35,457 nt of DNA, taken from assembly GCA_022795445.1 (NCBI GenBank), contig JAAWGR010000027.1, forward strand, positions 1 through 35,457. The letters are read 5' to 3'. Origin of the DNA: Oscillibacter sp. GTDB lineage: Bacteria; Bacillota; Clostridia; Oscillospirales; Oscillospiraceae. Shown piece by piece: positions 1-7,126 of this stretch. Numbering within the stretch: position 1 is the first letter of the stretch; every line of letters begins with the position of its first letter. The notes under the pieces are model-generated. The model did no database searches. It was not told where the DNA came from and saw only the letters and a program-made list of their open reading frames with translations. The translations under genes were made by a program, and so were the position numbers.

Positions 1-7
1 CACAGCG

Positions 8-110
8 CTCTTTTCTCTTTGGACCGTGAACGGCCCGTTTCTCTTTTCTCTGGCGAGAGAAAAGAGAAATGGGGGGTTCAAACCTCCCAGCCATGGGAAC
101 GGCTGAAAAG
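8..110 (+). repeat. Three-hairpin structured repeat, copy 1
   Basis: Three consecutive hairpins are visible: 21-36 (GGACCG/CGGCCC around TGAA, with one A.C mismatch), a perfect 14-bp stem at 38-51/56-69 with a GGCG loop, and 88-92/101-105 (CAGCC/GGCTG). A second copy lies in the opposite orientation at 29305-29405, and most of the differences between them fall as paired changes that keep the stems. It lies upstream of the EF-G-like gene in the same orientation, about 90 nt before that gene's promoter. Function unknown; it could be a mobile palindromic unit or a structured RNA. Confidence 0.75.
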
Positions 111-200
111 AAAGCCCCGCTGTGGACTGGACAGAATTGCTAATTTTTGAGGGAACATTTAGAGGACTGAGCAAAAATGTAAAAAGTGCCAAACTTTTAG

Positions 201-229
201 TTGTATTGGCGGGTGGAATGTTGTATAAT
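201..229 (+). promoter_or_regulatory. Sigma-A-like promoter of the EF-G-like gene
   Basis: A perfect TATAAT at 224-229 is preceded by a weak -35 (TTGTAT, 201-206) at the ideal 17-nt spacing. Transcription would start near 236, leaving a leader of about 58 nt before the ATG at 294. Confidence 0.6.
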
Positions 230-293
230 TCATATGTTAGACGCTTGCGGCCATGAGCCGCATAGACCGCAAACGATAAGGAGTGGTAAGACC

Positions 294-2363
294 ATGAGCT
301 ATTCAGTACAGAACATCCGTAACGTCTGCCTGCTGGGCCACAGCGGCAGCGGAAAGACCGCCCTGGCAGAGAGCCTGCTCTACATGACAGGCGCCATCGA
401 CCGCATGGGCCGCAATGCCGACGGGAATACCGTGTGCGACTTTGATCCGGAGGAGATCAAACGCCAGATCTCTCTGTCAACCTCCGTTGCGCCGCTGGAG
501 TACAAGGGCTGCCGCATCAACGTGCTGGACACCCCGGGTGCGTTCGATTTCACCGGCGAAGTCATGGCTGCACTCCGTGCCGCTGACGCCGCCGTTATCG
601 TCTGCTCTGCCAAGGACGGCGTTTCCGTGGGCCTGGAAAAGGCCTGGAAGTATTGTGAAGAACGCAATATGCCCCGCTTCATCTATATTTCAAAAACCGA
701 TGAAGAAAACAGCGACTATAATGCGACCTTTGACGCCCTCCGTGAACGCTTCGGCAAGAACATTGCCCCCCTGGTCGTGCCTATCTGGGACGACAGCCGC
801 CATGTCACCGGCATCATCGACGTGCTGAACAAACGCGCTTATGAGATGCAGAACCTCAAGCGCGTCGAGATCGATCTTCCCGCTGATAAAGCCGATGTTA
901 TTACCGAGTTCAATGACGCGCTGAAGGAATCCGTCGCAGAAACCAGCGAGGAGTTTATGGAAAAATTCTTCGGCGGTGAGGATTTTACCTACGCTGAGAT
1001 GATCCAGGGCCTCCGCCAGGGCGTGCGGGAGCTGAGCCTGTTCCCCGTTCTCTGCGGCTCCGCCATCAACTGTATGGGTTCCCTGATGCTGATGGACAAT
1101 ATCGTGGACCTCCTGCCCAATCCCATGGAAGGCAATTATCACAAAGCCACAAAGGCGGACGGCGAAACGGAGGAATTTGTAGTTTCTCCCGGCGGCGTAC
1201 CCACGGCTTTCGTATTCAAGACGATTTCTGACCAGTATGGCAAGTATTCCTTTGTAAAGGTCCTCTCTGGCTCGATTGTTCCCGATCTGTCTATGGTCAA
1301 CGCCCGTACCGGCGAAAAAATCAAGTTGGGACGGCTTTACACGATCCGCGGCAAAAAGACCACGGAAGTCAAAGAACTGGTTTGCGGCGATATCGGCGCC
1401 ATCGCCAAGATGGACATCAAGACCGGCGACACCCTCTGCGACGAGCGGAAAGTTGTTACCTTGAAACCCATCCCCTTTGCGGAACCCTGCTATTCTGTGG
1501 CCATCGTTCCCAAGACCCGCGGCCAGGAGGATAAGATCGCCCAAGGCCTTACCCGTCTTAATGAAGAAGATCCCTCGTTCTCTGTTGTGAATAACGCGGA
1601 GACGCATCAGATGGTCCTCTCCGGCGCGGGCGATATGCAGATTGACGTGTTAGTGAGCAAGCTGAAAACGCGGTTTAACGTCGAGGCTGAGCTGAAGCCC
1701 ACCCGTGTGCCTTACCGCGAGAAGATTCGCAAGACTGTCCAGAAGCAGGGCCGCCACAAGAAGCAAACCGGCGGCAGCGGCCAATTCGGAGATGTATGGA
1801 TTCGTTTCGAGTACAATCCCGACGAGGAGGAGATGGTCTTTGCGGAGGAGGTCTTTGGCGGCTCGGTGCCCCGGAACTTCTTCCCTGCTGTTGAAAAGGG
1901 CCTGCGCGAGGCCTGCATCCACGGCCCCCTGGCGGGTTATCCCCTGGTGAACCTGAAAGCCGTGCTTTATGATGGTTCTTATCACCCGGTAGACTCTTCG
2001 GAAATTGCTTTCAAAACGGCTGCACAGTTGGCATACAAGGCTGCCATGCCGGAGGCGAACCCGGTTCTGCTGGAACCCATTGGCGAGCTGAAGGTGACGG
2101 TACCGGAGAATTACACCGGCGACGTGATGGGCGACATCTCTAAGCGCCGCGGCACGCCTATGGGCATGGACCCGGTTGGCGACGGCACTCAGGTGATTTC
2201 TGCTGAGGTGCCTATTGCGGAAATGGGCACGTATGCGATTGATTTGCGGTCGATGACCCAGGGCCGTGGGTCTTTCACCCTGCATTTTGTTCGTTATCAG
2301 GACTGCCCCCCTGCCGCGCAGGAGAAGGCGATTGCGGAAGCAAAGGCAATGGCGGAGGCGTAA
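294..2363 (+). CDS. Elongation factor G-like GTPase (EF-G2/FusA paralogue)
   Basis: A 689-residue five-domain translational GTPase of EF-G layout. The start is the ATG at 294, preceded by AAGGAG; an earlier in-frame ATG at 201 overlaps the promoter and has no ribosome site. The P-loop is GHSGSGKT instead of the AHIDAGKT of canonical EF-G. The G3 motif is DTPGAFDF, so the His that activates water in DTPGH is replaced by Ala. G4 is SKTD rather than NKxD. The switch I RGITI signature is also replaced. C-terminal domains IV and V are well preserved. These traits fit the EF-G-like paralogues found beside a canonical fusA, whose role is poorly defined. GTP hydrolysis may be slow or need another activator. 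It appears monocistronic and ends in the hairpin array and terminator at 2373-2498. Confidence 0.9.
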   Translation: MSYSVQNIRNVCLLGHSGSGKTALAESLLYMTGAIDRMGRNADGNTVCDFDPEEIKRQISLSTSVAPLEYKGCRINVLDTPGAFDFTGEVMAALRAADAAVIVCSAKDGVSVGLEKAWKYCEERNMPRFIYISKTDEENSDYNATFDALRERFGKNIAPLVVPIWDDSRHVTGIIDVLNKRAYEMQNLKRVEIDLPADKADVITEFNDALKESVAETSEEFMEKFFGGEDFTYAEMIQGLRQGVRELSLFPVLCGSAINCMGSLMLMDNIVDLLPNPMEGNYHKATKADGETEEFVVSPGGVPTAFVFKTISDQYGKYSFVKVLSGSIVPDLSMVNARTGEKIKLGRLYTIRGKKTTEVKELVCGDIGAIAKMDIKTGDTLCDERKVVTLKPIPFAEPCYSVAIVPKTRGQEDKIAQGLTRLNEEDPSFSVVNNAETHQMVLSGAGDMQIDVLVSKLKTRFNVEAELKPTRVPYREKIRKTVQKQGRHKKQTGGSGQFGDVWIRFEYNPDEEEMVFAEEVFGGSVPRNFFPAVEKGLREACIHGPLAGYPLVNLKAVLYDGSYHPVDSSEIAFKTAAQLAYKAAMPEANPVLLEPIGELKVTVPENYTGDVMGDISKRRGTPMGMDPVGDGTQVISAEVPIAEMGTYAIDLRSMTQGRGSFTLHFVRYQDCPPAAQEKAIAEAKAMAEA

Positions 2364-2372
2364 GGCTGCTGC

Positions 2373-2451
2373 GCTGGGGGTTCCACCCCCAGCACCCCGT
2401 CCAGGGGCCTCCGTCCCCTGGACCCCTGCCAGAGGGCGCGTCGCCCTCTGG
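2373..2451 (-). repeat. Hairpin array, copy A
   Basis: Three GC-rich perfect hairpins in a row: 2373-2393 (GCTGGGGG/CCCCCAGC), 2401-2421 (CCAGGGG/CCCCTGG) and 2429-2451 (CCAGAGGGC/GCCCTCTGG). The same series recurs inverted at 26038-26105, overlapping the end of ribF. Here it begins 10 nt after the EF-G-like stop codon and ends just before the bidirectional terminator. It belongs to a composite repeat with the module at 2500-2675 and the RNA gene at 2676-2898. Confidence 0.8.
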
Positions 2452-2463
2452 ACTCCCTCAAAT

Positions 2464-2498
2464 AAAAAAGGGCCTGCTCGTAGAGCAGGTCCTTTTTT
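2464..2498. terminator. Bidirectional intrinsic terminator
   Basis: A hairpin of GGCCTGCTC and GAGCAGGTC (G.T pair included) is flanked by AAAAAA on the left and TTTTTT on the right, so it works for either strand. It ends the EF-G-like transcript on plus and any read-through from the RNA gene at 2676-2898 on minus. Its counterpart is at 26001-26034. Confidence 0.85.
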
Positions 2499-2499
2499 A

Positions 2500-2675
2500 T
2501 ACGCTTTGATGATGAATTTCTTCCAGCGAACTAACACCCCGAGCCGGGTAAAAAGCAGACAGAAGCTTTCATCCCGAAAAAAGAATCTTATGGTGATGAA
2601 TGTTAAAGGAATCTCAGCGTCCTGATGATGAAACGCCGAAACAGTCCCGGCCCGGGGAGGGTCCGCCGGAAACAT
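2500..2675 (-). repeat. Second structured module of composite repeat, copy A
   Basis: This stretch between the two terminators is shared with 25834-26000 in the opposite orientation. Read on minus it holds a CCCCGGGCCGGG segment near its start that can pair with CCCGGCTCGGGG about 100 nt later (11 Watson-Crick pairs and one G.T). Copy B has a different 3' arm (CCCGGTCCGGGG) with the G.T in the same place. No protein gene is evident. Confidence 0.6.
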
Positions 2676-2713
2676 AAAAAACGGTGCAGAGTCTTTTCCA
2701 TTCCTCAACACCG
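2676..2713 (-). terminator. Intrinsic terminator of small RNA copy A
   Basis: On the minus strand CGGTGTTGAG pairs with CTCTGCACCG (one T.T mismatch, one T.G) and is followed by TTTTTT. The same stem recurs in copy B with the T.G replaced by T-A. Confidence 0.8.
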
Positions 2714-2898
2714 CTCTTATAATAAGCGTTACGCACAAGTTCTCACTCCCATTTGCGAAAAGGGTCTTGCAAAAAATAAAGGGATTGGGTATAATGAGTT
2801 CGTGGTGCAGTTTAACTGCTGTGCTGAGTGGGCCTTCACTCGTACAGGGCCGCGAGGCGGTTCCAGCGCCGTGCGGCCTGCCGCATTTATGTTTCCAT
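2676..2898 (-). ncRNA. Candidate structured small RNA gene, copy A
   Basis: About 223 nt from a predicted start near 2898 to the T-run of an intrinsic terminator. Homologous in sequence and architecture to 25613-25833 and 3848-4054. Near the 5' end is the invariant stem GCGG/CCGC, then GGCCCTGTACG, a GAGTG/CACTC hairpin, and a GCAGT/ACTGC hairpin whose stem differs but still pairs in the other copies, followed by the conserved CACCAC. No open reading frame is shared by all copies. It does not match the hallmarks I know for tmRNA, RNase P or SRP RNA. It is convergent with the EF-G-like gene. Confidence 0.7.
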
Positions 2899-2904
2899 AT
2901 TTCT

Positions 2905-2933
2905 ATTCTAACGGATTTCTCAGCAGATTGCAA
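2905..2933 (-). promoter_or_regulatory. Promoter of small RNA copy A
   Basis: TTGCAA (2928-2933), 17-nt spacer, TAGAAT (2905-2910) on minus. The other two copies have the same -35 and the same spacing. Confidence 0.75.
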
Positions 2934-3018
2934 GAGAAATTTACAAAAAACCACAAAATTTCGGAAATCTGCCGGAAAAGGGAAAACGTGCGAAACATAG
3001 CGGCTTGCATTGACAGGC

Positions 3019-3051
3019 AAAAAAGGGGGGGACCGGTTTTCCGGTCTCCCC
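3019..3051 (-). terminator. Intrinsic terminator of rubrerythrin
   Basis: On minus GGGGAGACCGG-AAAA-CCGGTCCCCCC followed by TTTTTT, starting about 30 nt after the rubrerythrin stop codon. Confidence 0.85.
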
Positions 3052-3081
3052 TTTGAACATTCGTTGATTTTCCGCCGCAAC

Positions 3082-3651
3082 TTATTTGCCGAAATAGCGA
3101 TCCAGCAGGCCCTTGAACGCCTTGCCGTGACGGGCCTCATCCCGGGCCATCTCATGGACGGTGTCGTGGATGGCGTCCAGGTTGTACTGCTTGGCCAGCT
3201 TCGCCAGCTGGAACTTGCCGGCAGTCGCGCCGTTCTCGGCCTCGACGCGCATTTCCAGATTCTTCTTGGTGCTGGTGGTCAGCACATCGCCCAGCAGCTC
3301 AGCGAACTTCGCAGCGTGTTCGGCCTCTTCCAAGGCAGCGCGCCGCCAATACTCGCCGATTTCGGGATAACCCTCCCGGTATGCGACGCGGGCCATTGCC
3401 AGATACATGCCGACTTCGGTGCATTCGCCGGTAAAATTGGCGTTCAGGCCGTCGATGATCTCCTTTTGGACCTCCTCGGGCACATCCGCGCCGAAGGTCT
3501 TGCCAACGCCGACCACGTGCTCGGCAGCCCAGCTCATTTCCGCCTTCTGCTCGGTGAACTTCTCACCAGGGACGTTGCACTGGGGGCACTTCTCAGGGGG
3601 CGTATCGCCTTCATGTACATAACCGCAGACGGGGCAGACCCATTTTTTCAT
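3082..3651 (-). CDS. Reverse rubrerythrin (peroxide-detoxifying diiron protein)
   Basis: A 189-residue protein with an N-terminal rubredoxin-type iron site (Cys6, Cys9, Cys22, Cys25) followed by a ferritin-like diiron four-helix domain with two ExxH-type helices (EEAEH and DEARH). Having the rubredoxin first is the 'reverse rubrerythrin' order, known in anaerobes for NADH-dependent reduction of peroxide and oxygen through a rubredoxin reductase. The start is the ATG at 3651, nine nt after GAGGAGG; an upstream ATG at 3669 begins within that site. Own promoter and terminator suggest a monocistronic oxidative-stress gene. The partner reductase is not in this window. Confidence 0.93.
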   Translation of the reverse strand: MKKWVCPVCGYVHEGDTPPEKCPQCNVPGEKFTEQKAEMSWAAEHVVGVGKTFGADVPEEVQKEIIDGLNANFTGECTEVGMYLAMARVAYREGYPEIGEYWRRAALEEAEHAAKFAELLGDVLTTSTKKNLEMRVEAENGATAGKFQLAKLAKQYNLDAIHDTVHEMARDEARHGKAFKGLLDRYFGK

Positions 3652-3688
3652 AAAAATAATCCTCCTCATATTTTATGTTGTCTGATCA

Positions 3689-3703
3689 TGTCCAGATTGG
3701 ACA
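3689..3703. promoter_or_regulatory. Palindromic operator candidate for rubrerythrin
   Basis: TGTCCA-GAT-TGGACA, a perfect 6-3-6 inverted repeat immediately downstream of the predicted transcription start of the rubrerythrin gene. It does not resemble the PerR box consensus. The regulator is unknown. Confidence 0.4.
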
Positions 3704-3711
3704 GTATCATG

Positions 3712-3720
3712 AGTATAACA
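3712..3720 (-). promoter_or_regulatory. Extended -10 promoter of rubrerythrin
   Basis: TGTTATACT on minus is an extended -10 element (TGn plus TATACT). No good -35 is seen 16-18 nt upstream. Confidence 0.5.
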
Positions 3721-3812
3721 GGATGTCCGCCGCTTCGCCAGTTGCATGCGCAACACTTTTGCATTTTTATTTTTTCAGAAACTTTACAGATCTTATAAAA
3801 ATGAAAAAATTC

Positions 3813-3841
3813 TTGCAATTTAATAAGAGGTAAGGTAAAAT
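3813..3841 (+). promoter_or_regulatory. Promoter of small RNA copy C (and possibly the SLH genes)
   Basis: TTGCAA (3813-3818), 17-nt spacer, TAAAAT (3836-3841). No other convincing sigma-A promoter is visible between here and the ATG at 4101, so the downstream SLH genes may depend on it. Confidence 0.75.
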
Positions 3842-3847
3842 AAGGAA

Positions 3848-4054
3848 TATAGAAATGCGGCAGGCCGCGGGATATTGGCGTATCCGGCGGCCCTGTACGG
3901 GTGACGCGACCACTCCGCACAACAATCATATTGCACCACGGGACTATTATAACGATTCCAAATACATTTTGCAAGAGGAAGATTTCCGGATTCTCCGTGG
4001 AGGGCAAAAGATTTCCAGCGGCGTCGGGTTTTGCAGAGCCTGACGCTGCTTTTT
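3848..4054 (+). ncRNA. Candidate structured small RNA gene, copy C
   Basis: About 207 nt, the most divergent of three copies. It keeps the GCGG/CCGC stem, GGCCCTGTACG, the GAGTG/CACTC hairpin as GGGTG/CACTC (A-T changed to G.T), a re-paired third hairpin (CAAT/ATTG) followed by CACCAC, then ATTATA and TTTTGCAAGA, and a terminator. The second half is largely different in sequence from copies A and B. It lacks the second module and hairpin array. Its 3' end lies only 46 nt from the start codon of the first SLH gene, so it could act as a leader whose terminator gates that operon. Confidence 0.65.
4018..4054 (+). terminator. Intrinsic terminator of small RNA copy C
   Basis: An 11-bp stem GCGGCGTCGGG/CCTGACGCTGC (two G.T pairs) with a 10-nt loop, followed by TTTTT. 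The stem sequence is unrelated to copies A and B but sits in the same position, followed by the same ATGT(T/C)(T/C)CCGGCGGA-like stretch. Confidence 0.8.
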
Positions 4055-4100
4055 ATGTCCCCGGCGGATGCTGGAAAATTGAACGAAAGAAGGAGATCAC

Positions 4101-5150
4101 ATGAAAAAACTGTTTTCCCTCGCGCTGGCTCTGGCATTGTGCCTCAGCCTCTCCCCCCCCGCCATGGCAGCCTTTCACGACCTGTACATCGAAGGTCCAA
4201 ACGGCGAGCGCCTCGAGGAAGCGGATGGGGTGCTTGAGTCCGGTCAAGACGCAGACCACCATGAAATTGTAACGCTGAACGGCGTGAAGAACGTAGGGAT
4301 AACGGCCGGCAGCTCCCCCATAATCACCCTGGCCCCTGGCAGCAAAAACGAACTGCTCTTCCTGGGCGGCGGCGATTCGGAGCGCACAAATGACATCACG
4401 ATCAAAGGGACGGGCGAACTTATTATTTACAGCCCGAACCCGACGGAGTTCATCCAAAACAACGGCGTTTTCAGCGGTCTGATCACCAGTTTTAAGCTGG
4501 AAGACGGCCTGGTCATGACCGGCGGCACGAAACTGGGCGACAACAACCCGTTGGAGCTCAAGGTGATAAGGACAGACCCGGTAAACGGCTCCAAAACTTC
4601 TGCCATAGTGGTGGGCAATACTCCCGCGATGTACATCCGCATTGCGCCTGCGGAGCCTTCCGCCGCCGGCTTTACCGATGTCGCAAACTCCTCCCCCTAC
4701 GCGGAAGCCATTAAGTGGGCGGTGGAAAAGGGCATCACCAACGGTACCAGCGCTACGGCGTTCAGCCCCAACACTACCTGTACCATCCGGCAAATCCTGA
4801 CGTTCCTGTACCGTGCCAATGGCCGTCCCGGCGCCGTGTCCGGCCAGTCTGACCTGGACGCTGCCATTACCTGGGCGATCAACGAGGGCCTTCTGGCCGC
4901 CACTGTGGAGACTGACGCCGAGTGCAGCCGCTCAGGGGCGATGCAGTTTATGTGGAAAGCGGCAGGCAGTCCCACGCCCACCAAGACGGCCAGTTTCTCC
5001 GATGTGACTGCCGGTTCTCTTTTCGAGCAAGCCATCTACTGGGCGGTCGAGAAGGGCATCACCAACGGCACCAGTTCGGATCAATTCTCGCCCTTTGATT
5101 TCTGCACCCGCGGGCAGATTGTGACATTCCTTTATCGTGCATACAAGTAA
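4101..5150 (+). CDS. Secreted protein with three SLH domains (first of tandem pair)
   Basis: 349 residues. A classic signal peptide (MKKLFS, hydrophobic core, cleavage after Ala-Met-Ala at residue 23). Residues about 25-185 form a beta-rich region with repeated phrases such as ITIKGTGELIIY, resembling calcium- or polysaccharide-binding beta-solenoid domains of clostridial surface proteins (inference). Three S-layer homology domains follow from about 190 (FTDV...WAVEKGITNGT...FLYRANG), a degenerate middle one, and a C-terminal one ending in FLYRAYK. SLH domains anchor proteins to pyruvylated secondary cell-wall polymer. GAAGGAGA precedes the ATG. The paralogue starts 21 nt downstream. The small RNA copy C lies directly upstream. 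Confidence 0.9.
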   Translation: MKKLFSLALALALCLSLSPPAMAAFHDLYIEGPNGERLEEADGVLESGQDADHHEIVTLNGVKNVGITAGSSPIITLAPGSKNELLFLGGGDSERTNDITIKGTGELIIYSPNPTEFIQNNGVFSGLITSFKLEDGLVMTGGTKLGDNNPLELKVIRTDPVNGSKTSAIVVGNTPAMYIRIAPAEPSAAGFTDVANSSPYAEAIKWAVEKGITNGTSATAFSPNTTCTIRQILTFLYRANGRPGAVSGQSDLDAAITWAINEGLLAATVETDAECSRSGAMQFMWKAAGSPTPTKTASFSDVTAGSLFEQAIYWAVEKGITNGTSSDQFSPFDFCTRGQIVTFLYRAYK

Positions 5151-5171
5151 TAAAAAAAGGGGATTTATAAA

Positions 5172-6218
5172 ATGAAAAAATTTGTATCGCTTCTTCTGGC
5201 TCTGGCCCTGTGCCTCTGCCTTGCTGTTCCCGCCCTGGCTTCCGGCCATGAGCTTTACATTGAATATACAAACGGCGAAATGGATGCCCTCAACGACTCC
5301 GGCAGCGGCAGCGGCTGGTCGTATGACAGCAACACGAACACACTCACCTTGAACGGCCTGAAGGATGCCAATATTTTCGTAAGCGAACTGCCCCAAGGTC
5401 TTCCCACCATCGTCCTGGCCCCCGGCAGCAAAAATGTCCTTACCGGGATTACTGCAGACTCGCTGTCAGATTCAAATGGCTACGAGATAACCATCAAGGG
5501 AACCGGAGAACTGATTGTTTATGACGCCGCCGCGAGTGAACACGGTGTTTTCCGCGGTTTTAGCAGCAGTGTAAAACTTCTGGACGGCTTGACCATGACC
5601 GGCGGGACGAAAGAAGGCGACAACGGCGCCTTGGCATTCAAGGCATCCCCAGACGAAGATCGCACCTGGTATACATGTATGGCCGGCAATCAGCCCGCCA
5701 CCTACATCCGCATTGCGCCCACGGCACCCGCGAAGCCTTCCATCACAGGCTTTACCGATGTAGCCGCGAATTCCACCTTTGAGGAGCCCATCAAGTGGGC
5801 GGTGGACAACGGCATCACTACTGGCATCACCGCCACTACCTTCGGCCCTGGCAACACCTGCACCGTCAAGCACATCCTCACCTTCCTGTGGCGGGCTAAC
5901 GGCCGTCCCGGCGACAACGGGAATGAAAGCGCTGCGGTCGCCGCCTGGGCCGCCGACGCCTTGGGCGTTGACGCCAGCAGCACCAGCGCACCCTGCACCC
6001 GCGCCCTGGCGGTAACGTATATGTGGAAAGCTGCCGGAAGCCCCTCCGCCAGCGCTTCCAGCTTCACCGACGTTCCGGCCAGCGCGGACTACGCCCAAGC
6101 GGTCAACTGGGCGGTCGAGAAGGGCATCACCTCCGGCACCAGCGCCACCACCTTTGCCCCCAACAATACCTGTACCCGCGGTCAAATCGTCACTTTCCTG
6201 TACCGTGCAAGCAAATGA
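5172..6218 (+). CDS. Secreted protein with three SLH domains (second of tandem pair)
   Basis: 348 residues, colinear with its upstream neighbour throughout: signal peptide (cleavage after Ala-Leu-Ala at residue 23), the same N-terminal beta-rich region with LAPGSKN and ITIKGTGELIVY, then three SLH repeats ending FLYRASK. The middle SLH is degenerate in both. This is a tandem duplication that has diverged. The gene is probably co-transcribed with the first and ends in the terminator at 6227-6259. The two likely sit in the cell wall. The ligand of the N-terminal half is not known. Confidence 0.9.
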   Translation: MKKFVSLLLALALCLCLAVPALASGHELYIEYTNGEMDALNDSGSGSGWSYDSNTNTLTLNGLKDANIFVSELPQGLPTIVLAPGSKNVLTGITADSLSDSNGYEITIKGTGELIVYDAAASEHGVFRGFSSSVKLLDGLTMTGGTKEGDNGALAFKASPDEDRTWYTCMAGNQPATYIRIAPTAPAKPSITGFTDVAANSTFEEPIKWAVDNGITTGITATTFGPGNTCTVKHILTFLWRANGRPGDNGNESAAVAAWAADALGVDASSTSAPCTRALAVTYMWKAAGSPSASASSFTDVPASADYAQAVNWAVEKGITSGTSATTFAPNNTCTRGQIVTFLYRASK

Positions 6219-6226
6219 GCAAAAAA

Positions 6227-6259
6227 GAAGCGTCGGGATTTCCCCGGCGCTTCCTTTTT
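6227..6259 (+). terminator. Intrinsic terminator after SLH pair
   Basis: GAAGCGTCGGG pairs with CCCGGCGCTTC (one T.G) and is followed by CTTTTT, 9 nt after the stop codon. Confidence 0.9.
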
Positions 6260-6326
6260 CTGTCCCAATTGAAGAAAACACAGCTCCTGTTTCGTTAAGT
6301 CTATAAGAAACTGATAGGAGGCTGCT

Positions 6327-7079
6327 ATGAGTATTTTTGCGCTGAAAATAACCGCCGCTGTCCTGATGCTCCTGGACCATATCGGATTTTACTTCCAAGC
6401 CGCGCCGGTGTGGCTTCGCTGGCTGGGGCGGGGCGCTTATCCGCTGTTCCTGTTCTGCATGGCCCAGGGGTATGCGCACACTCGGGACCGCAGGCGATAC
6501 CTTCTGCGGCTGTACCTTATGAGCCTGTTCATGACGGCCTTGGGATACGGGCTGGATACCAATTTCCCCACACAAGGCGGCTATGGAAATCATAATATTT
6601 TTGTGCCGCTGTTCCTCACAGGTCTCTTAATCAGCACAATCGAGTTATACCAGCGCGACCACCGGAAAGGCATGTTGCTCCTGAGCGGGATTGCTTTTTC
6701 CCAGGTCTTCTATCAATTACTCCCCACGCTCGTTCCCGCCGCCCAGAATTTGAGCGGCGACGTGCTGACAGGCATCGTCCCCAACCTGGTAATCAACGAA
6801 TATGGCTTTGCATTCATCGCCCTGGGAGTGGCGTTCTATTTCCTCCGGGACCGCCGGGACGCGCTTTGCGCGGTGTACCTGATTTTCTGCATCTGCCAAT
6901 TCAGCGAGGAAATGGTCCAATATGGCGGGGCGGTCCAGTGGATGATGCTTCTGGCATTGCCGCTGATTCTCCGCTATAACGGCGAAAAAGGACCGGGCTG
7001 GAAATGGTTCTTTTACATCTTTTATCCCGCCCATACCTGCTTCCTGTTTTTCCTTGCGCATTTCTGGCTGCACAGCTGA
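6327..7079 (+). CDS. TraX-family integral membrane protein
   Basis: 250 residues with about seven to eight predicted hydrophobic segments. The N-terminus (FALKITAAVLMLLDHIG) is the family signature of TraX-like proteins, named after the F-pilin N-acetylating membrane protein but widespread in Firmicutes without any plasmid transfer system. Here no conjugation genes are present, so a role in acylating a surface polymer or protein is only a guess. AGGAGG lies 8 nt before the ATG. It is separated from the SLH genes by a terminator and faces the AEC transporter gene tail to tail. Confidence 0.85.
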   Translation: MSIFALKITAAVLMLLDHIGFYFQAAPVWLRWLGRGAYPLFLFCMAQGYAHTRDRRRYLLRLYLMSLFMTALGYGLDTNFPTQGGYGNHNIFVPLFLTGLLISTIELYQRDHRKGMLLLSGIAFSQVFYQLLPTLVPAAQNLSGDVLTGIVPNLVINEYGFAFIALGVAFYFLRDRRDALCAVYLIFCICQFSEEMVQYGGAVQWMMLLALPLILRYNGEKGPGWKWFFYIFYPAHTCFLFFLAHFWLHS

Positions 7080-7082
7080 CGC

Positions 7083-7119
7083 AAAAACAGACGCCTGTTC
7101 CAAACCGCACAGGCGCCTG
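7083..7119 (-). terminator. Intrinsic terminator between convergent genes
   Basis: ACAGGCGCCTG and CAGACGCCTGT pair (one mismatch). On minus the stem is followed by TTTTT, so it ends the AEC transporter transcript. The plus-strand side lacks a strong T-run. Confidence 0.8.
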
Positions 7120-7126
7120 TTCGCAA

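Noticed and set aside
2676-2898. Identity of the small RNA as tmRNA, RNase P RNA, SRP RNA or 6S RNA
   Set aside because: No tRNA-like end, none of the invariant RNase P or SRP motifs I know, and the 5' and 3' ends do not pair as in 6S RNA. Three copies are also unusual. A covariance-model search is still needed.
1650-3155. Long minus-strand open frames across the EF-G-like gene and the repeat region, and plus-strand frames at 2266-3056
   Set aside because: They cross promoters, terminators and hairpin arrays, and their translations have repeat-derived low-complexity character. The matching copy at 25.6-26.1 kb gives different frames.
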